Shown here piece by piece: positions 12,200-25,557 of a stretch of 64,000 nt of DNA (position 1 is the first letter of the stretch; each line of letters begins with the position of its first letter). The notes beneath the pieces are model-generated. The model was not told the origin of the DNA and made no database searches. It saw nothing but the letters and a program-made list of their open reading frames with translations. The translations under genes were made by a program, and so were the position numbers. This DNA comes from Ptiloglossa arizonensis (Eukaryota > Arthropoda > Insecta > Hymenoptera > Colletidae), in NCBI RefSeq assembly GCF_051014685.1, contig NW_027478461.1:1240001-1304000 (forward strand). Reading direction: 5' to 3'.

Positions 12200-13870
12200 C
12201 GTTCGCGAGATATGGGAGTTTGAAGTTAAAAAATGGTTGAGAAACCATCAAAATTTTCGCAAGTCTGATACTCGAAACCAATAACTAGTATGGCCTAAGG
12301 CAAAAATACACATACCGTTGTAATCGGGCGAGTTTCTGCTTTCAGATGAACATAGGAGTTTCTCGAGTTCGTCAATCCGTTCGCGAGATATGGGAGTTTG
12401 AAGTTAAAAAATGGTTGAGAAACCATCAAAATTTTCGCAAGTCTGATACTCGAAACCAATAACTTCTATGGCCTAAGGCAAAAATACACATACCGTTGTA
12501 ATCAGGCGAGTTTCTACTATCAGATGCAACGGGAATTTCTCGAGTTCGTCAATCCGTTCGCGAGATATGGGCGTTTGAAGTTAAGGAATGGTTGAGAAAC
12601 CATCAAAATTTTTGCAAGTCTGATACTCGAAACCAATAACTACAATGGCCTGGGGGAAAAATACACATACCGTTGTAATCGGGCGAGTTTCTACTTTCAG
12701 ATGCAACAGGAATTTCTCGAGTTCGTCAATCCGTTCGCGAGATATGGCAGTTTGAAGTTAAGGAATGTTTGAGAAACCATCAAAATTTTCGCAAGTCAGA
12801 TAGTTGAAACCAATAACTGGTATGGCTTAGGGGAAAAGTACACGCACCATTGTAATCGGGTGTGTTTCTACTTTCAGATGCAACAGGAATTTCTCGAGTT
12901 CGTCAATCCGTTTGCGAGATATGGGAGTTTGAAGTTAAGGAATGGTTGAGAAACCACCAAAATTTTCGCAAGTCTGATACTCGAAACCAATAACTACAAT
13001 GGCCTGGGGGAAAAATACACATACCGTTGTAATCGGGAGAGTTTCTACTGTCAGATGCAACCGGAATTTCTCGATTTCGTCAATCCGTTCTCGAGATATG
13101 GGAGTTTGAAGTTAAGGAATGGTTGAGAAACCATCAAAATTTTCGCAAGTCTGATACTCGAAACCAATAACTGGAATGGCCTAGGGCAAAAATACACATA
13201 CCGTTGTAATCGGGAGAGTTTCTACTGTCAGATGCAACCGGAATTTCTCGATTTCGTCAATCCGTTCTCGAGATATGGGAGTTTGAAGTTAAGGAATGGT
13301 TGAGAAACCATCAAATTTTCGCAAGTCTGATACTCGAAACCAATAACTGGAATGGCCTAGGGCAAAAATACACACACCGTTGAAATCGGACGAGTTTGTG
13401 CTTTCAGATGCCACAGGAATTTCTCGAGTTCGTCAATCCGTTCGCGAGATATGGCAGTTTGAAGTTAAGGAATGTTTGAGAAACCATAAAAATTTTCGCA
13501 AGTCAGATACTTGAAACCAATAACTGGTATGGCTTAGGGGAAAAGTACACGCACCATTGTAATCGGGTGTGTTTCTACTTTCAGATGCAACAGGAATTTC
13601 TCGAGTTCGTCAATCCGTTTGCGAGATATGGGAGTTTGAAGTTAAGGAATGGTTGAGAAACCATCAAAATTTTCGCAAGTCTGATACTCGAAAGCAATAA
13701 CTACAATGGCCTGGGGGAAAAATACACATACCGTTGTAATCGGGAGAGTTTCTACTGTCAGATGCAACCGGAATTTCTCGAGTTCGTCAATCCGTTCGCG
13801 AGATATGGGAGTTTGAAGTTAAGGAATGGTTGAGAAACCATCAAAATTTTCGCAAGTCTGATACTCGAAA
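12200..13870 (+). repeat. Transition zone between left domain and 66-mer array
   Basis: This stretch introduces variants absent to the left: GTTAAAAAATGG (12,229 and 12,409), a GATGAACATAGGAG monomer (about 12,346), GGGCGTTTGAAG (about 12,568), ATGGCAGTTTG, and CTGTCAGATGCAACCGG (about 13,050, 13,220 and 13,755). The same set in similar order appears at about 51,600-53,200, on the other side of the long higher-order array. Example pair: the GATGCAACCGG monomer at 13,761 and 51,662. No other sequence class is present. Confidence 0.75.
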
Positions 13871-14649
13871 CCAATAACTACATATGGCCTAAGGCAAAAA
13901 TACACATACCGTTGTAATCGGGCGAGTTTCTGCTTTCAGATGAAATAGGAGTTTCTCGAGTTCGTCAATCCGTTCGCGAGATATGGGAGTTTGAAGTTAA
14001 AAAATGGTTGAGAAACCATCAAAATTTTCGCAAGTCTGATACTCGAAACAAATAACTACTATGGCCTAAGGCAAAAATACACATACCGTTGTAATCGGGC
14101 GAGTTTCTACTTTCAGATGCAACAGGAATTTCTCGAGTTCGTCAATCCGTTCGCGAGATATGGGAGTTTGAAGTTAAGGAATGATTGAGAAACCATCAAA
14201 ATTTTCGCAAGTCTGATACTCGAAACCAATAACTGGAATGGCCTAGCGGAAAAGTACACACACCATTGTAATCGGGCGAGTTTCTACTTTCAGATGCAAC
14301 AGGAATTTCACGAGTTCGTCAATCCGTTCGCGAGATATGGGATTTTGAAGTTAAGGAATGGTTGAGAAACCATTAAAATTTTCGCGTGTCTGATACTCGA
14401 AACCAATAACTGGAATGGCCTAGGGGAAAGTACACACACCATTGTAATCGGGCGAGTTTCTACTTTCAGATGCAACAGGAATTTCTCGAGTTCGTCAATC
14501 CGTTCGCGAGATATGGCAGTTTGAAGTTAAGGAATGTTTGAGAAACCATCAAAATTTTCGCAAGTCAGATACTTGAAACCAATAACTGGTATGGCTTAGG
14601 GGAAAAGTACACGCACCATTGTAATCGGGTGTGTTTCTCCCTTCAGATG

Positions 14650-17600
14650 CAACAGGAATTTCTCGAGTTCGTCAATCGGTTTGCGAGATATGGGAGTTTG
14701 ATGTTAAGGAATGGTTGAGAAACCATCAAAACTTTCGCAAGTCTGATACTCGAAACAAATAACTACAATGGCCTTGGGGAAAAATACTCGTACCGTTGTA
14801 ATCGGGAGAGTTTCTACTTTCAGATGCAACTGGAATTTCTCGAGTTCGTCAATCCGTTCGCGAGATATGGGAGTTTGAAGTTAAGGAATGGTTGAGAAAC
14901 CATCAAAATTTTCGCAAGTCTGATACTCGAAACCAATAACAGGAACGGCCTAGGGGAAAAGTACACACACCATTGTAATCGGGCGAGTTTCTACTTTCAG
15001 TTGCAACAGGAATTTCTCGAGTTCGTCAATCCGTTCGCGAGATATGGGAGTTTGAAGTTAAGGAATGTTTGAGAAACCATTAAAATTTTCGCAAGTCAGA
15101 TACTCGAAACCAATAACTGGTATGGCTTAGGGGAAAAGTACACACACCATTGTAATCGGGTGTGTTTCTACTTTCAGATGCAACAGGAATTTCTCGAGTT
15201 CGTCAATCCGTTTGCGAGATATGGGAGTTTGATGTTAAGGAATGGTTGAGAAACCATCAAAATTTTCGCAAGTCTGATACTCGAAACCAATAACTGGAAT
15301 GGCCTAGGGCAAAAATACACACACCGTTGTAATCGGGAGAGCTTCTACTTTCAGATGATCCTGGAATTTCTCGAGTTCGTCAATCCGTTCGCGAGATATG
15401 GGAGTTTGAAGTTAAGGAATGGTTGAGGAACCATCAAAATTTTCGCAAGTCTGATACTCGAAACCAATAACTGGTATGGCCTAGGGGAAAAGTACACACA
15501 CCATTGTAATCGGGCGAGTTTCTACTTTCAGATGCAACAGGAATTTGTCGAGTTCGTCAATCCGTTCGCGAGATATGGGAGTTTGAAGTTAAGGAATGTT
15601 TGAGAAACCATCAAAATTTTCGCAAGTCTGATACTCGAAACCAATAACTGGAATGGCCTAGGGGAAAAGTACACACACCATTGTAATCGGGCGTGTTTCT
15701 ACTTTCAGATGCAACAGGAATTTCTCGAGTTCGTCAATCCGTTTTCGAGATATGGGAGTTTGATGTTAAGGAATGGTTGAGAAACCATCAAAATTTTCGC
15801 AAGTCTGATACTCGAAATAAATAACTACAATGGCCTGGGGGAAAAATACATATACCGTTGTAATCGGGCGAGTTTCTACTTTCAGATGCAACACGAATTT
15901 CTAGAGTTCGTCAATCCTTTCGCGAGGTATGGGAGTTTGAAGTTAAGGAATGGTTGAGAAACCATCAAAATTGTCGCATGTCTGATACTCGAAACCAATA
16001 ACTACAATGGCCTGGGGGAAAAATACACATACCGTTGTAATCGGGAGAGTTTCTACTTTCAGATGCAACTGGAATTTCTCGAGTTCGTCAATCCGTTCGC
16101 GAGATATGGGAGTTTGAATTTAAGGAATGGTTGAGAATCCATCAAAATTTTCGCAAGTCTGATACTCGAAACCAATAACTGGAATGGCCTAGGGCAAAAA
16201 TACACACACCGTTGTAATCGGACGAGTTTGTGCTTTCAGATGCAACAGGAATTTCTCGAGTTCGTCAATCCGTTCGCGAGATATGGGAGTTTGAATTTAA
16301 GGAATGGTTGAGGATCAATCAAAATTTTCGCAAGTCTGATACTCGAAACCAATAACTACAATGGCCTAGGGGATAAATACACATACCGTTGTAATCGGGC
16401 GAGTTTCTACTTTCAGATGCAACAGGAATTTCTCGAGTTCATCAATCCGTTCGCGAGATATGAGAGTTTGAAGTTAAGGAATGGTTGAGAAACGATCAAA
16501 ATTTTCGCAAGTCGGATACTCGAAACCAATAACTGGTATGGGTTAGGGGGAAAGTGCACACGCCATTGTAATCGGGTGTGTTTCTACTTTCAGATGCAAC
16601 AGGAATTTCTCGAGTTCGTCAATCCGTTTGCGAGATATGGGAGTTTGAAGTTAAGGAATGGTTGAGAAACCATCAAAATTTTCGCAAGTCTGATACTCGA
16701 AACCAATAACTACAAAGGCCTGGGGGAAAAATACACATACCGTTGTAATCGCGAGAGTTTCTACTTTCAGATGCAACTGGAATTTCTCGAGTTCGTCAAT
16801 CCGTTCGCTAGATATGGGAGTTTGAAATTAAGGAATGATTGAGAAACCATCAAAATTTTCGCAAGTCTGATACTCGAAACCAATAACTGGAATGGCCTAG
16901 GGGAAAAGTACGCACACCATTGTAATCGGGCGAGTTTCTACTTTCAGATGCAACAGGAATTTCTCGAGTTCATCAATTCGTTCGCGAGATATGGGAGTTT
17001 GAAGTTAAGGAATGGTTGAGAAACCATCAAAATTTTCGCAAGTCTGATACTCGAAACAAATAACTACAATGGCCTGGGGGAAAAATACACATACCGTTGT
17101 AATCGGGAGAGTTTCTACTTTCAGATGCAACTGGAATATCTCGAGTTCGTCAATCCGTTCGCGAAATATGGGAGTTTGAATTTAAGGAATGGTTGAGGAT
17201 CCATCAAAATTTTCGCAAGTCTGATACTCGAAACCAATAACTGGAATGGCCTAGGGGAAAAGTACACACACCATTGTAATCGGGCGAGTTTCTACTTTCA
17301 GATGCAACAAGAATTTGTCGAGTTCGTCAATCCGTTCGCGAGATATGGGAGTTTGAAGTTAAGGAATGGTTGAGAATCCATCAAAATTTTCGCAAGTCTG
17401 ATACTCGAAACCAATAACTACATTGCCCTAGGGGAAAAATACATATACCGTTGTAATCGGACGAGTTTCTGCTTTCAGGTGCAACAGGAATTTCTCGAGT
17501 TCGTCAATCCGTTCGCGAGATATGGGAGTTTGAAGTTAAGGAATGTTTGAGAAACCATCAAAATTTTCGCAAGTCAGATACTCGAAACCAATAACTGGTA

Positions 17601-17880
17601 TGGCTTAGGGGAAAAGTACACACACCATTGTAATCGGGTGTGATTCTACTTTCAGATGCAACAGGAATTTCTCGAGTTCGTCAATCCGTTTGCGAGATAT
17701 GGGAGTTTGATGTTAAGGAATGGTTGAGAAACCATCAAAATTTTCGCAAGTCTGATACTCGAAACCAATAACTGGAATGGCCTAGCGGAAAAGTACACAC
17801 ACCATTGTAATCGGGCGAGTTTCTACTTTCAGATGCAACAGGAATTTCTCGAGTTCGTCAATCCGTTCGCGAGATATGGG
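14650..17880 (+). repeat. Internal duplication within the unit, arm 1 (partner 21,025-24,790)
   Basis: The run from CAATCGGTTTGCG (14,673) to the CTAGCGG monomers resembles 21,025-24,790. The offset changes along the way: 6,376 bp at the start, 6,200 bp at the GATGATCCTGG marker (about 15,355 and 21,555), and 6,907 bp after the GCGAAATATGG marker (17,164 and 24,071). Each step is a whole number of monomers to within a few bases, so single or several monomers were gained or lost after the duplication. The arms differ from each other more than copies A and B do, so this duplication is probably older than the 11.7 kb period. Confidence 0.8.
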
Positions 17881-20800
17881 AGTTTGAAGTTAAGGAATGG
17901 TTGAGAAACCATTAAAATTTTCGCGTGTCTGATACTCGAAACCAATAACTGGAATGGCCTAGCGGAAAAGTACACACACCATTGTAATCGGGCGAGTTTC
18001 TACTTTCAGATGCAACACGAATTTCTAGAGTTCGTCAATCCGTTCGCGAGATATGGGAGTTTGAAGTTAAGGAATGGTTGAGAAACCATCAAAATTGTTG
18101 CATGTCTGACACTCCAAACCAGCAACTACTATGGCCTAGGGCAAAAATACACATACCGTTGTAATCGGGCGAGTTTCTGCTTTCAGATGCAACAGGAATT
18201 TCTTGAGTTCGTCAATCCGTTTGCGAGATATGGGAGTTTGAAGTTAAGGAATGGTTGAGAAACCATCAAAATTTTCGCATGTCTGATACTCGAAACCAAT
18301 AACTACAATGCCCTAGGGGAAAAATACATATACCGTTGTAATCGGGCGAGTTTCTACTTTCAGATGCAACACGAATTTCTCGAGATCGTCAATCCGTTCG
18401 CGAGATATGGGAGTTTGAAGTTAAGGAATGGTTGAGAAACCATCAAAATTTTCGCAAGTCTGATACTCGAAACCAATAACTACAATGTCCTGGGGGAAAA
18501 ATACACACCATTGTAATCGGGCGAGTTTCTACTTTCAGATGCAACATGAATTTCTCGAGTTCATCAATCCGTTCGCGAGATATGGGAGTTTGAAGTTAAG
18601 GAATGGTTGAGAAACCATTAAAATTTTCGCAAGTCGGATACTCGAAACCGATAACTACAATGGCCTAGGGCAAAAATACACACACCGTTGTAATCGGACG
18701 AGTTTGTGCTTTCAGATGCAACAGGAATTTCTCGAGTTCGTCAATCCGTTTGCGAGATATGGGAGTTTGAAGTTAAGGAATGGTTGAGAAACCATCAAAA
18801 TTTTCGCATGTCTGATACTCGAAACCAATAACTACAATGCCCTAGGGGAAAAATACATATACCGTTGTAATCGGACGAGTTTGTGCTTTCAGATGCAACA
18901 GGAATTTCTCGAGTTCGTCAATCCGTCCGCGAGATATGGGAGTTTGAATTTAAGGAATGGTTGAGGATCCATCAAAATTTTCGCAAGTCTAATACTCGAA
19001 ACCAATAACTACAACGGCCTAGGGGATAAATACACATACCGTTGTAATCGGGCGAGTTTCTACTTTCAGATGCAACAGGAATTTCTCGAGTTCATCAATC
19101 CGTTCGCGAGATATGGGAGTTTGAAGTTAAGGAATGGTTGAGAAACCATCAAAATTTTCGCAAGTCGGATACTCGAAACCAATAACTGGTATGGCTTAGG
19201 GGGAAAGTGCACACGCCATTGTAATCGGGTGTGTTTCTACTTTCAGATGCAACAGGAATTTCTCGAGTTCGTCAATCCGTTTATGAGATATGGGAGTTTG
19301 AAGTTAAGGAATGGTTGAGAAACCATCAAAATTTTCGCATGTCTGATACTCGAAACCAATAACTGCAATGGCCTAGGGGAAAAATACATATACCGTTGTA
19401 ATCGGGCGAGTTTCTACTTTAAGATGCAACACGAATTTCTAGAGTTCGTCAATCCGTTAGCGAGATATGGGAGTTTGAATTTAAGGAATGGTTGAGAAAC
19501 CATCAAAATTGTCGCATGTCTGACACTCCAAACCAACAACTACTATGGCCTAGGGCAAAAATACACATACCATTGTAATCGGGCGAGTTTCTATAATACT
19601 TTCAGATGCAACAGGAATTTCTCGAGTTCGTCAATCCGTTTGCGAGATATGGGAGTTTGAAGTTAAGGAATGGTTGAGAAACCAACAAAATTTTCGCAAG
19701 TCTGATACTCGAAACCAATAACTACTATGGCCTAAGGCAAAAATACACATACCGTTGTAATCGGGCGAGTTTCTACTTTCAGATGCAACGGGAATTTCTC
19801 GAGTTCGTCAATCCGTTCGCGAGATATGGGCGTTTGAAGTTAAGGAATGGTTGAGAAACCATCAAAATTTTTGCAAGTCTGATACTCGAAACCAATAACT
19901 ACAATGGCCTGGGGGAAAAATACACATACCGTTGTAATCGGGTGAGTTTCTACTTTCAGATGCAACAGGAATTTCTCGAGTTCGTCAATCCGTTCGCGAG
20001 ATATGGGAGTTTGAAGTTAAGGAATGATTGAGAAACCATCAAAATTTTCGCAAGTCTGATACTCGAAACCAATAACTGGAATGGCCTAGCGGAAAAGTAC
20101 ACACACCATTGTAATCGGGCGAGTTTCTACTTTCAGATGCAACAGGAATTTCACGAGTTCGTCAATCCGTTCGCGAGATATGGGATTTTGAAGTTAAAGA
20201 ATGGTTGAGAAACCATTAAAATTTTCGCGTGTCTGATACTCGAAACCAGTAACTGGAATGGCCTAGGGGAAAAGTACACACACCATTGTAATCGGGCGAG
20301 TTTCTACTTTCAGATGCAACAGGAATTTCTCGAGTTCGTCAATCCGTTCGCGAGATATGGCAGTTTGAAGTTAAGGAATGTTTGAGAAACCATCAAAATT
20401 TTCGCAAGTCTGATACTCGAAACCAATAACTACATATGGCCTAAGGCAAAAATACACATACCGTTGTAATCGGGCGAGTTTCTGCTTTCAGATGAAATAG
20501 GAGTTTCTCGAGTTCGTCAATCCGTTCGCGAGATATGGGAGTTTGAAGTTAAAAAATGGTTGAGAAACCATCAAAATTTTCGCAAGTCTGATACTCGAAC
20601 CCAATAACTACTATGGCCTAAGGCAAAAATACACATACCGTTGTAATCGGGAGAGTTTCTACTTTCAGATGCAACAGGAATTTCTCGAGTTCGTCAATCC
20701 GTTCGCGAGATATGGGAGTTTGATGTTAAGGAATGGTTGAGAAACCATCAAAATTTTCGCAAGTCTGATACTCGAAACCAATAACTACAAAGGCCTGGGG

Positions 20801-21024
20801 GAAAAATACACACACCGTTGTAATCGGGAGAGTTTCTACTTTCAGATGCAACAGGAATTTCTCGAGTTCGTCAAACCGTTCGCTAGATATGGGAGTGTGA
20901 AATTAAGGAATAATTGAGAAACCATCAAAATTTTCGCAAGTCAGATACTCGAAACCAATAACTGGTATGGCTTAGGGGAAAAGTACACACACCATTGTAA
21001 TCGGGTGTGTTTCTACTTTCAGAT

Positions 21025-24000
21025 GCAACAGGAATTTCTCGAGTTCGTCAATCGGTTTGCGAGATATGGGAGTTTGATGTTAAGGAATGGTTGAGAAACC
21101 ATCAAAACTTTCGCAAGTCTGATACTCGAAACAAATAACTACAATGGCCTTGGGGATAAATACTCGTACCGTTGTAATCGGGAGAGTTTCTACTTTCAGA
21201 TGCAACTGGAATTTCTCGAGTTCGTCAATCCGTTCGCGAGATATGGGAGTTTGAAGTTAAGGAATGGTTGAGAAACCATCAAAACTTTCGCAAGTCTGAT
21301 ACTCGAAACCAATAACTACAAAGGCCTGGGGGAAAAATACACACACCGTTGTAATCGGGAGAGTTTCTACTTTCAGTTGCAACAGGAATTTCTCGAGTTC
21401 GTCAATCCGTTCGCGAGATATGGGAGTTTGAAGTTAAGGAATGGTTGAGAAACCATCAAAATTTTCGCAAGTCTGATACTCGAAACCAATAACTGGAATG
21501 GCCTAGGGCAAAAATACACACACCGTTGTAATCGGGAGAGCTTCTACTTTCAGATGATCCTGGAATTTCTCGAGTTCGTCAATCCGTTCGCGAGATATGG
21601 GAGTTTGAAGTTAAGGAATGGTTGAGAAACCATCAAAATTTTCGCAAGTCTGATACTCGAAACCAATAACTGGTATGGCCTAGGGGAAAAGTACACACAC
21701 CATTGTAATCGGGCGAGTTTCTACTTTCAGATGCAACAGGAATTTGTCGAGTTCGTCAATCCGTTCGCGAGATATGGGAGTTTGAAGTTAAGGAATGTTT
21801 GAGAAACCATCAAAATTTTCGCAAGTCTGATACTCGAAACCAATAACTGGAATGGCCTATGGGAAAAGTACACACACCATTGTAATCGGGCGTGTTTCTA
21901 CTTTCAGATGCAACAGGAATTTCTCGAGTTCGTCAATCCGTTTTCGAGATATGGGAGTTTGATGTTAAGGAATGGTTGAGAAACCATCAAAATTTTCGCA
22001 AGTCTGATACTCGAAATAAATAACTACAATGGCCTGGGGGAAAAATACATATACCGTTGTAATCGGGCGAGTTTCTACTTTCAGATGCAACACGAATTTC
22101 TAGAGTTCGTCAATCCTTTCGCGAGGTATGGGAGTTTGAAGTTAAGGAATGGTTGAGAAACCATCAAAATTGTCGCATGTCTGATACTCGAAACCAATAA
22201 CTACAATGGCCTGGGGGAAAAATACACATACCGTTGTAATCGGGAGAGTTTCTACTTTCAGATGCAACTGGAATTTCTCGAGTTCGTCAATCCGTTCGCG
22301 AGATATGGGAGTTTGAATTTAAGGAATGGTTGAGAATCCATCAAAATTTTCGTAAGTCTGATACTCGAAACCAATAACTACTATGGCCTAAGGCAAAAAT
22401 ACACATACCGTTGTAATCGGGCGTGTTTCTACTTTCAGATGCAACAGGAATTTCTCGAGTTCGTCAATCCGTTCGCGAGATATGGGAGTTTGAATTTAAG
22501 GAATGGTTGAGGATCAATCAAAATTTTCGCAAGTCTGATACTCGAAACCAATAACTACAATGGCCTAGGGGATAAATACACATACCGTTGTAATCGGGCG
22601 AGTTTCTACTTTCAGATGCAACAGGAATTTCTCGAGTTCATCAATCCGTTCGCGAGATATGAGAGTTTGAAGTTAAGGAATGGTTGAGAAACGATCAAAA
22701 TTTTCGCAAGTCGGATACTCGAAACCAATAACTGGTATGGGTTAGGGGGAAAGTGCACACGCCATTGTAATCGGGTGTGTTTCTACTTTCAGATGCAACA
22801 GGAATTTCTCGAGTTCGTCAATCCGTTTGCGAGATATGGGAGTTTGAAGTTAAGGAATGGTTGAGAAACCATCAAAATTTTCGCAAGTCTGATACTCGAA
22901 ACCAATAACTACAAAGGCCTGGGGGAAAAATACACATACCGTTGTAATCGCGAGAATTTCTACTTTCAGATGCAACTGGAATTTCTCGAGTTCGTCAATC
23001 CGTTCGCTAGATATGGGAGTTTGAAATTAAGGAATGATTGAGAAACCATCAAAATTTTCGCAAGTCTGATACTCGAAACCAATAACTGGAATGGCCTAGG
23101 GGAAAAGTACGCACACCATTGTAATCGGGCGAGTTTCTACTTTCAGATGCAACAGGAATTTCTCGAGTTCATCAATTCGTTCGCGAGATATGGGAGTTTG
23201 AAGTTAAGGAATGGTTGAGAAACCATCAAAATTTTCGCGAGTGTGATACTCGAAACAAATAACTACAATGGCCTGGGGGAAAAATACACATACCGTTGTA
23301 ATCGGGAGAGTTTCTACTTTCAGATGCAACTGGAATTTCTCGAGTTCGTCAATCCGTTCGCGAGATATGGGAGTTTGAAGTTAAGGAATGGTTGAGAAAC
23401 CATCAAAATTTTCGCAAGTCTGATACTCGAAACCAATAACTGGAATGGCCTAGGGGAAAAGTACACACACCGTTGTAATCGGACGAGTTTGTGCTTTCAG
23501 ATGCCACAGGAATTTCTCGAGATCGTCAATCCGTTCGCGAAATATGGGAGTTTGAACTTAAGGAATGGTTGAGGATCCATCAAAATTTTCGCAAGTCTGA
23601 TACTCGAAACCAATAACTACAATGGCCTAGGGGATAAATACACATACCGTTGTAATCGGGCGAGTTTCTACTTTCAGATGCAACAGGAATTTCTCGAGTT
23701 CGTCTATCCGTTCGCGAGATATGGGAGTATGAAGTTAAGGAATGGTTGAGGAACCTTCAAAATTTTCGCAAGTCTGATACTCGAAACCAACAACTAGAAT
23801 GGCCTAGGGGAAAAGTACACACACCATTGTAATCGGGCGAGTTTCTACTTTCAGATGCAACAGGAATTTCTCGAGCTCATCAATCCGTTCGCGAGATATG
23901 GGAGTTTGAAATTAAGGAATGGTTGAGGATCCATCAAAATTTTCGCAAGTATGATACTCGAAACCAATAACTACAAAGGCCTGGGGGAAAAATACACATA

Positions 24001-24790
24001 CCGTTGTAATCGGGAGAGTTTCTACTTTCAGATGCCACAGGAATTTCTCGAGTTCGTCAATCCGTTCGCGAAATATGGGAGTTTGAATTTAAGGAATGGT
24101 TGAGGATCCATCAAAATTTTCGCAAGTCTGATACTCGAAACCAATAACTGGAATGGCCTAGGGGAAAAGTACACACACCATTGTAATCGGGCGAGTTTCT
24201 ACTTTCAGATGCAACAAGAATTTGTCGAGTTCGTCAATCCGTTCGCGAGATATGGGAGTTTGAAGTTAAGGAATGGTTGAGAATCCATCAAAATTTTCGC
24301 AAGTCTGATACTCGAAACCAATAACTACATTGCCCTAGGGGAAAAATACATATACCGTTGTAATCGGACGAGTTTCTGCTTTCAGGTGCAACAGGAATTT
24401 CTCGAGTTCGTCAATCCGTTCGCGAGATATGGGAGTTTGAAGTTAAGGAATGTTTGAGAAACCATCAAAATTTTCGCAAGTCAGATACTCGAAACCAATA
24501 ACTGGTATGGCTTAGGGGAAAAGTACACACACCATTGTAATCGGGTGTGTTTCTACTTTCAGATGCAACAGGAATTTCTCGAGTTCGTCAATCCGTTTGC
24601 GAGATATGGGAGTTTGATGTTAAGGAATGGTTGAGAAACCATCAAAATTTTCGCAAGTCTGATACTCGAAACCAATAACTGGAATGGCCTAGCGGAAAAG
24701 TACACACACCATTGTAATCGGGCGAGTTTCTACTTTCAGATGCAACAGGAATTTCTCGAGTTCGTCAATCCGTTCGCGAGATATGGGAGT
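21025..24790 (+). repeat. Internal duplication within the unit, arm 2
   Basis: Partner of 14,650-17,880. Compared with arm 1 it lacks one monomer near 21,400 and has about four extra monomers at 23,350-24,070. These extras include the GAGTATGAAG and GAACCTTC variants, which then travel with arm 2 in every later copy (for example 35,411, 38,423, 49,756 and 55,783). Confidence 0.8.
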
Positions 24791-25557
24791 TTGAAGTTGA
24801 GGAATGGTTGAGAAACCATTAAAATTTTCGCGTGTCTGATACTCGAAACCAATAACTGGAATGGCCTAGGGGAAAAGTACACACACCATTGTAATCGGGC
24901 GAGTTTCTACTTTCAGATGCAACAGGAATTTGTCGAGTTCGTCAATCCGTTCGCGAGATATGGGAGTTTGAAGTTAAGGAATGGTTGAGAATCCATCAAA
25001 ATTTTCGCCAGTCTGATACTCGAAACCAATAACTACATATGGCCTAAGGCAAAAATACACATACCGTTGTAATCGGGCGAGTTTCTGCTTTCAGATGCAA
25101 CCGGAATTTCTCGAGTTCGTCAATCCGTTCGCGAGATATGGGAGTTTGAAGTTAAGGAATGGTTGAGAAACCATCAAAATTTTCGCAAGTCTGATACTCG
25201 AAACCAATAACTACATATGGCCTAAGGCAAAAATACACATACCGTTGTAATCGGGCGAGTTTCTGCTTTCAGATGAAATAGGAGTTTCTCGAGTTCGTCA
25301 ATCCGTTCGCGAGATATGGGAGTTTGAAGTTAAGGAATGGTTGAGAATCCATCAAAATTTTCGCAAGTCTGATACTCCAAACCAATAACTACAATGCCCT
25401 AGGGGAAAAATACATATACCGTTGTAATCGGGCGAGTTTCTACTTTCAGATGCAACAGGAATTTCTCGAGTTCATCAATTCGTTCGCGAGATATGGGAGT
25501 TTGAAGTTAAGGAATGGTTGAGAAACCATCAAAATTTTCGCAAGTCTGATACTCGAA

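Larger units (their letters stand above)
1..12200 (+). repeat. Left domain: mosaic of short higher-order blocks
   Basis: This part lacks the 11.7 kb periodicity seen further right. Blocks of 5-13 monomers recur here at several spacings. The marker GAAGTCAAGG (TCAAGG in place of TTAAGG) occurs near 2671, 3732, 5501, 6563, 7447, 8156, 10279, 11163 and 12048. The marker AAGGCATGG occurs near 1968, 4976, 7807 and 11523. The spacings are multiples of 177 bp, give or take a few bases, as expected from repeated unequal exchange between in-register monomers. Nothing other than satellite was seen. Confidence 0.85.
13870..25557 (+). repeat. Higher-order repeat copy A (11,688 bp, ~66 monomers)
   Basis: Three independent markers give an identical period to copy B: TTGAAGTTAAAAAATGG at 13,991 and 25,679; the CTCCCTTCAG variant at 14,637 and 26,325; and the 5 bp insertion CTATAATACT at 19,591 and 31,279. 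All differ by 11,688 bp. Sixty-six monomers of 177 bp make 11,682 bp, and the 6 bp excess is compatible with the 5 bp insertion plus small indels. Copies A and B look nearly identical base for base over long runs; one of the few differences is AGCAACTACT near 18,121 against AACAACTACT near 29,809. That points to a recent duplication. Confidence 0.9.
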
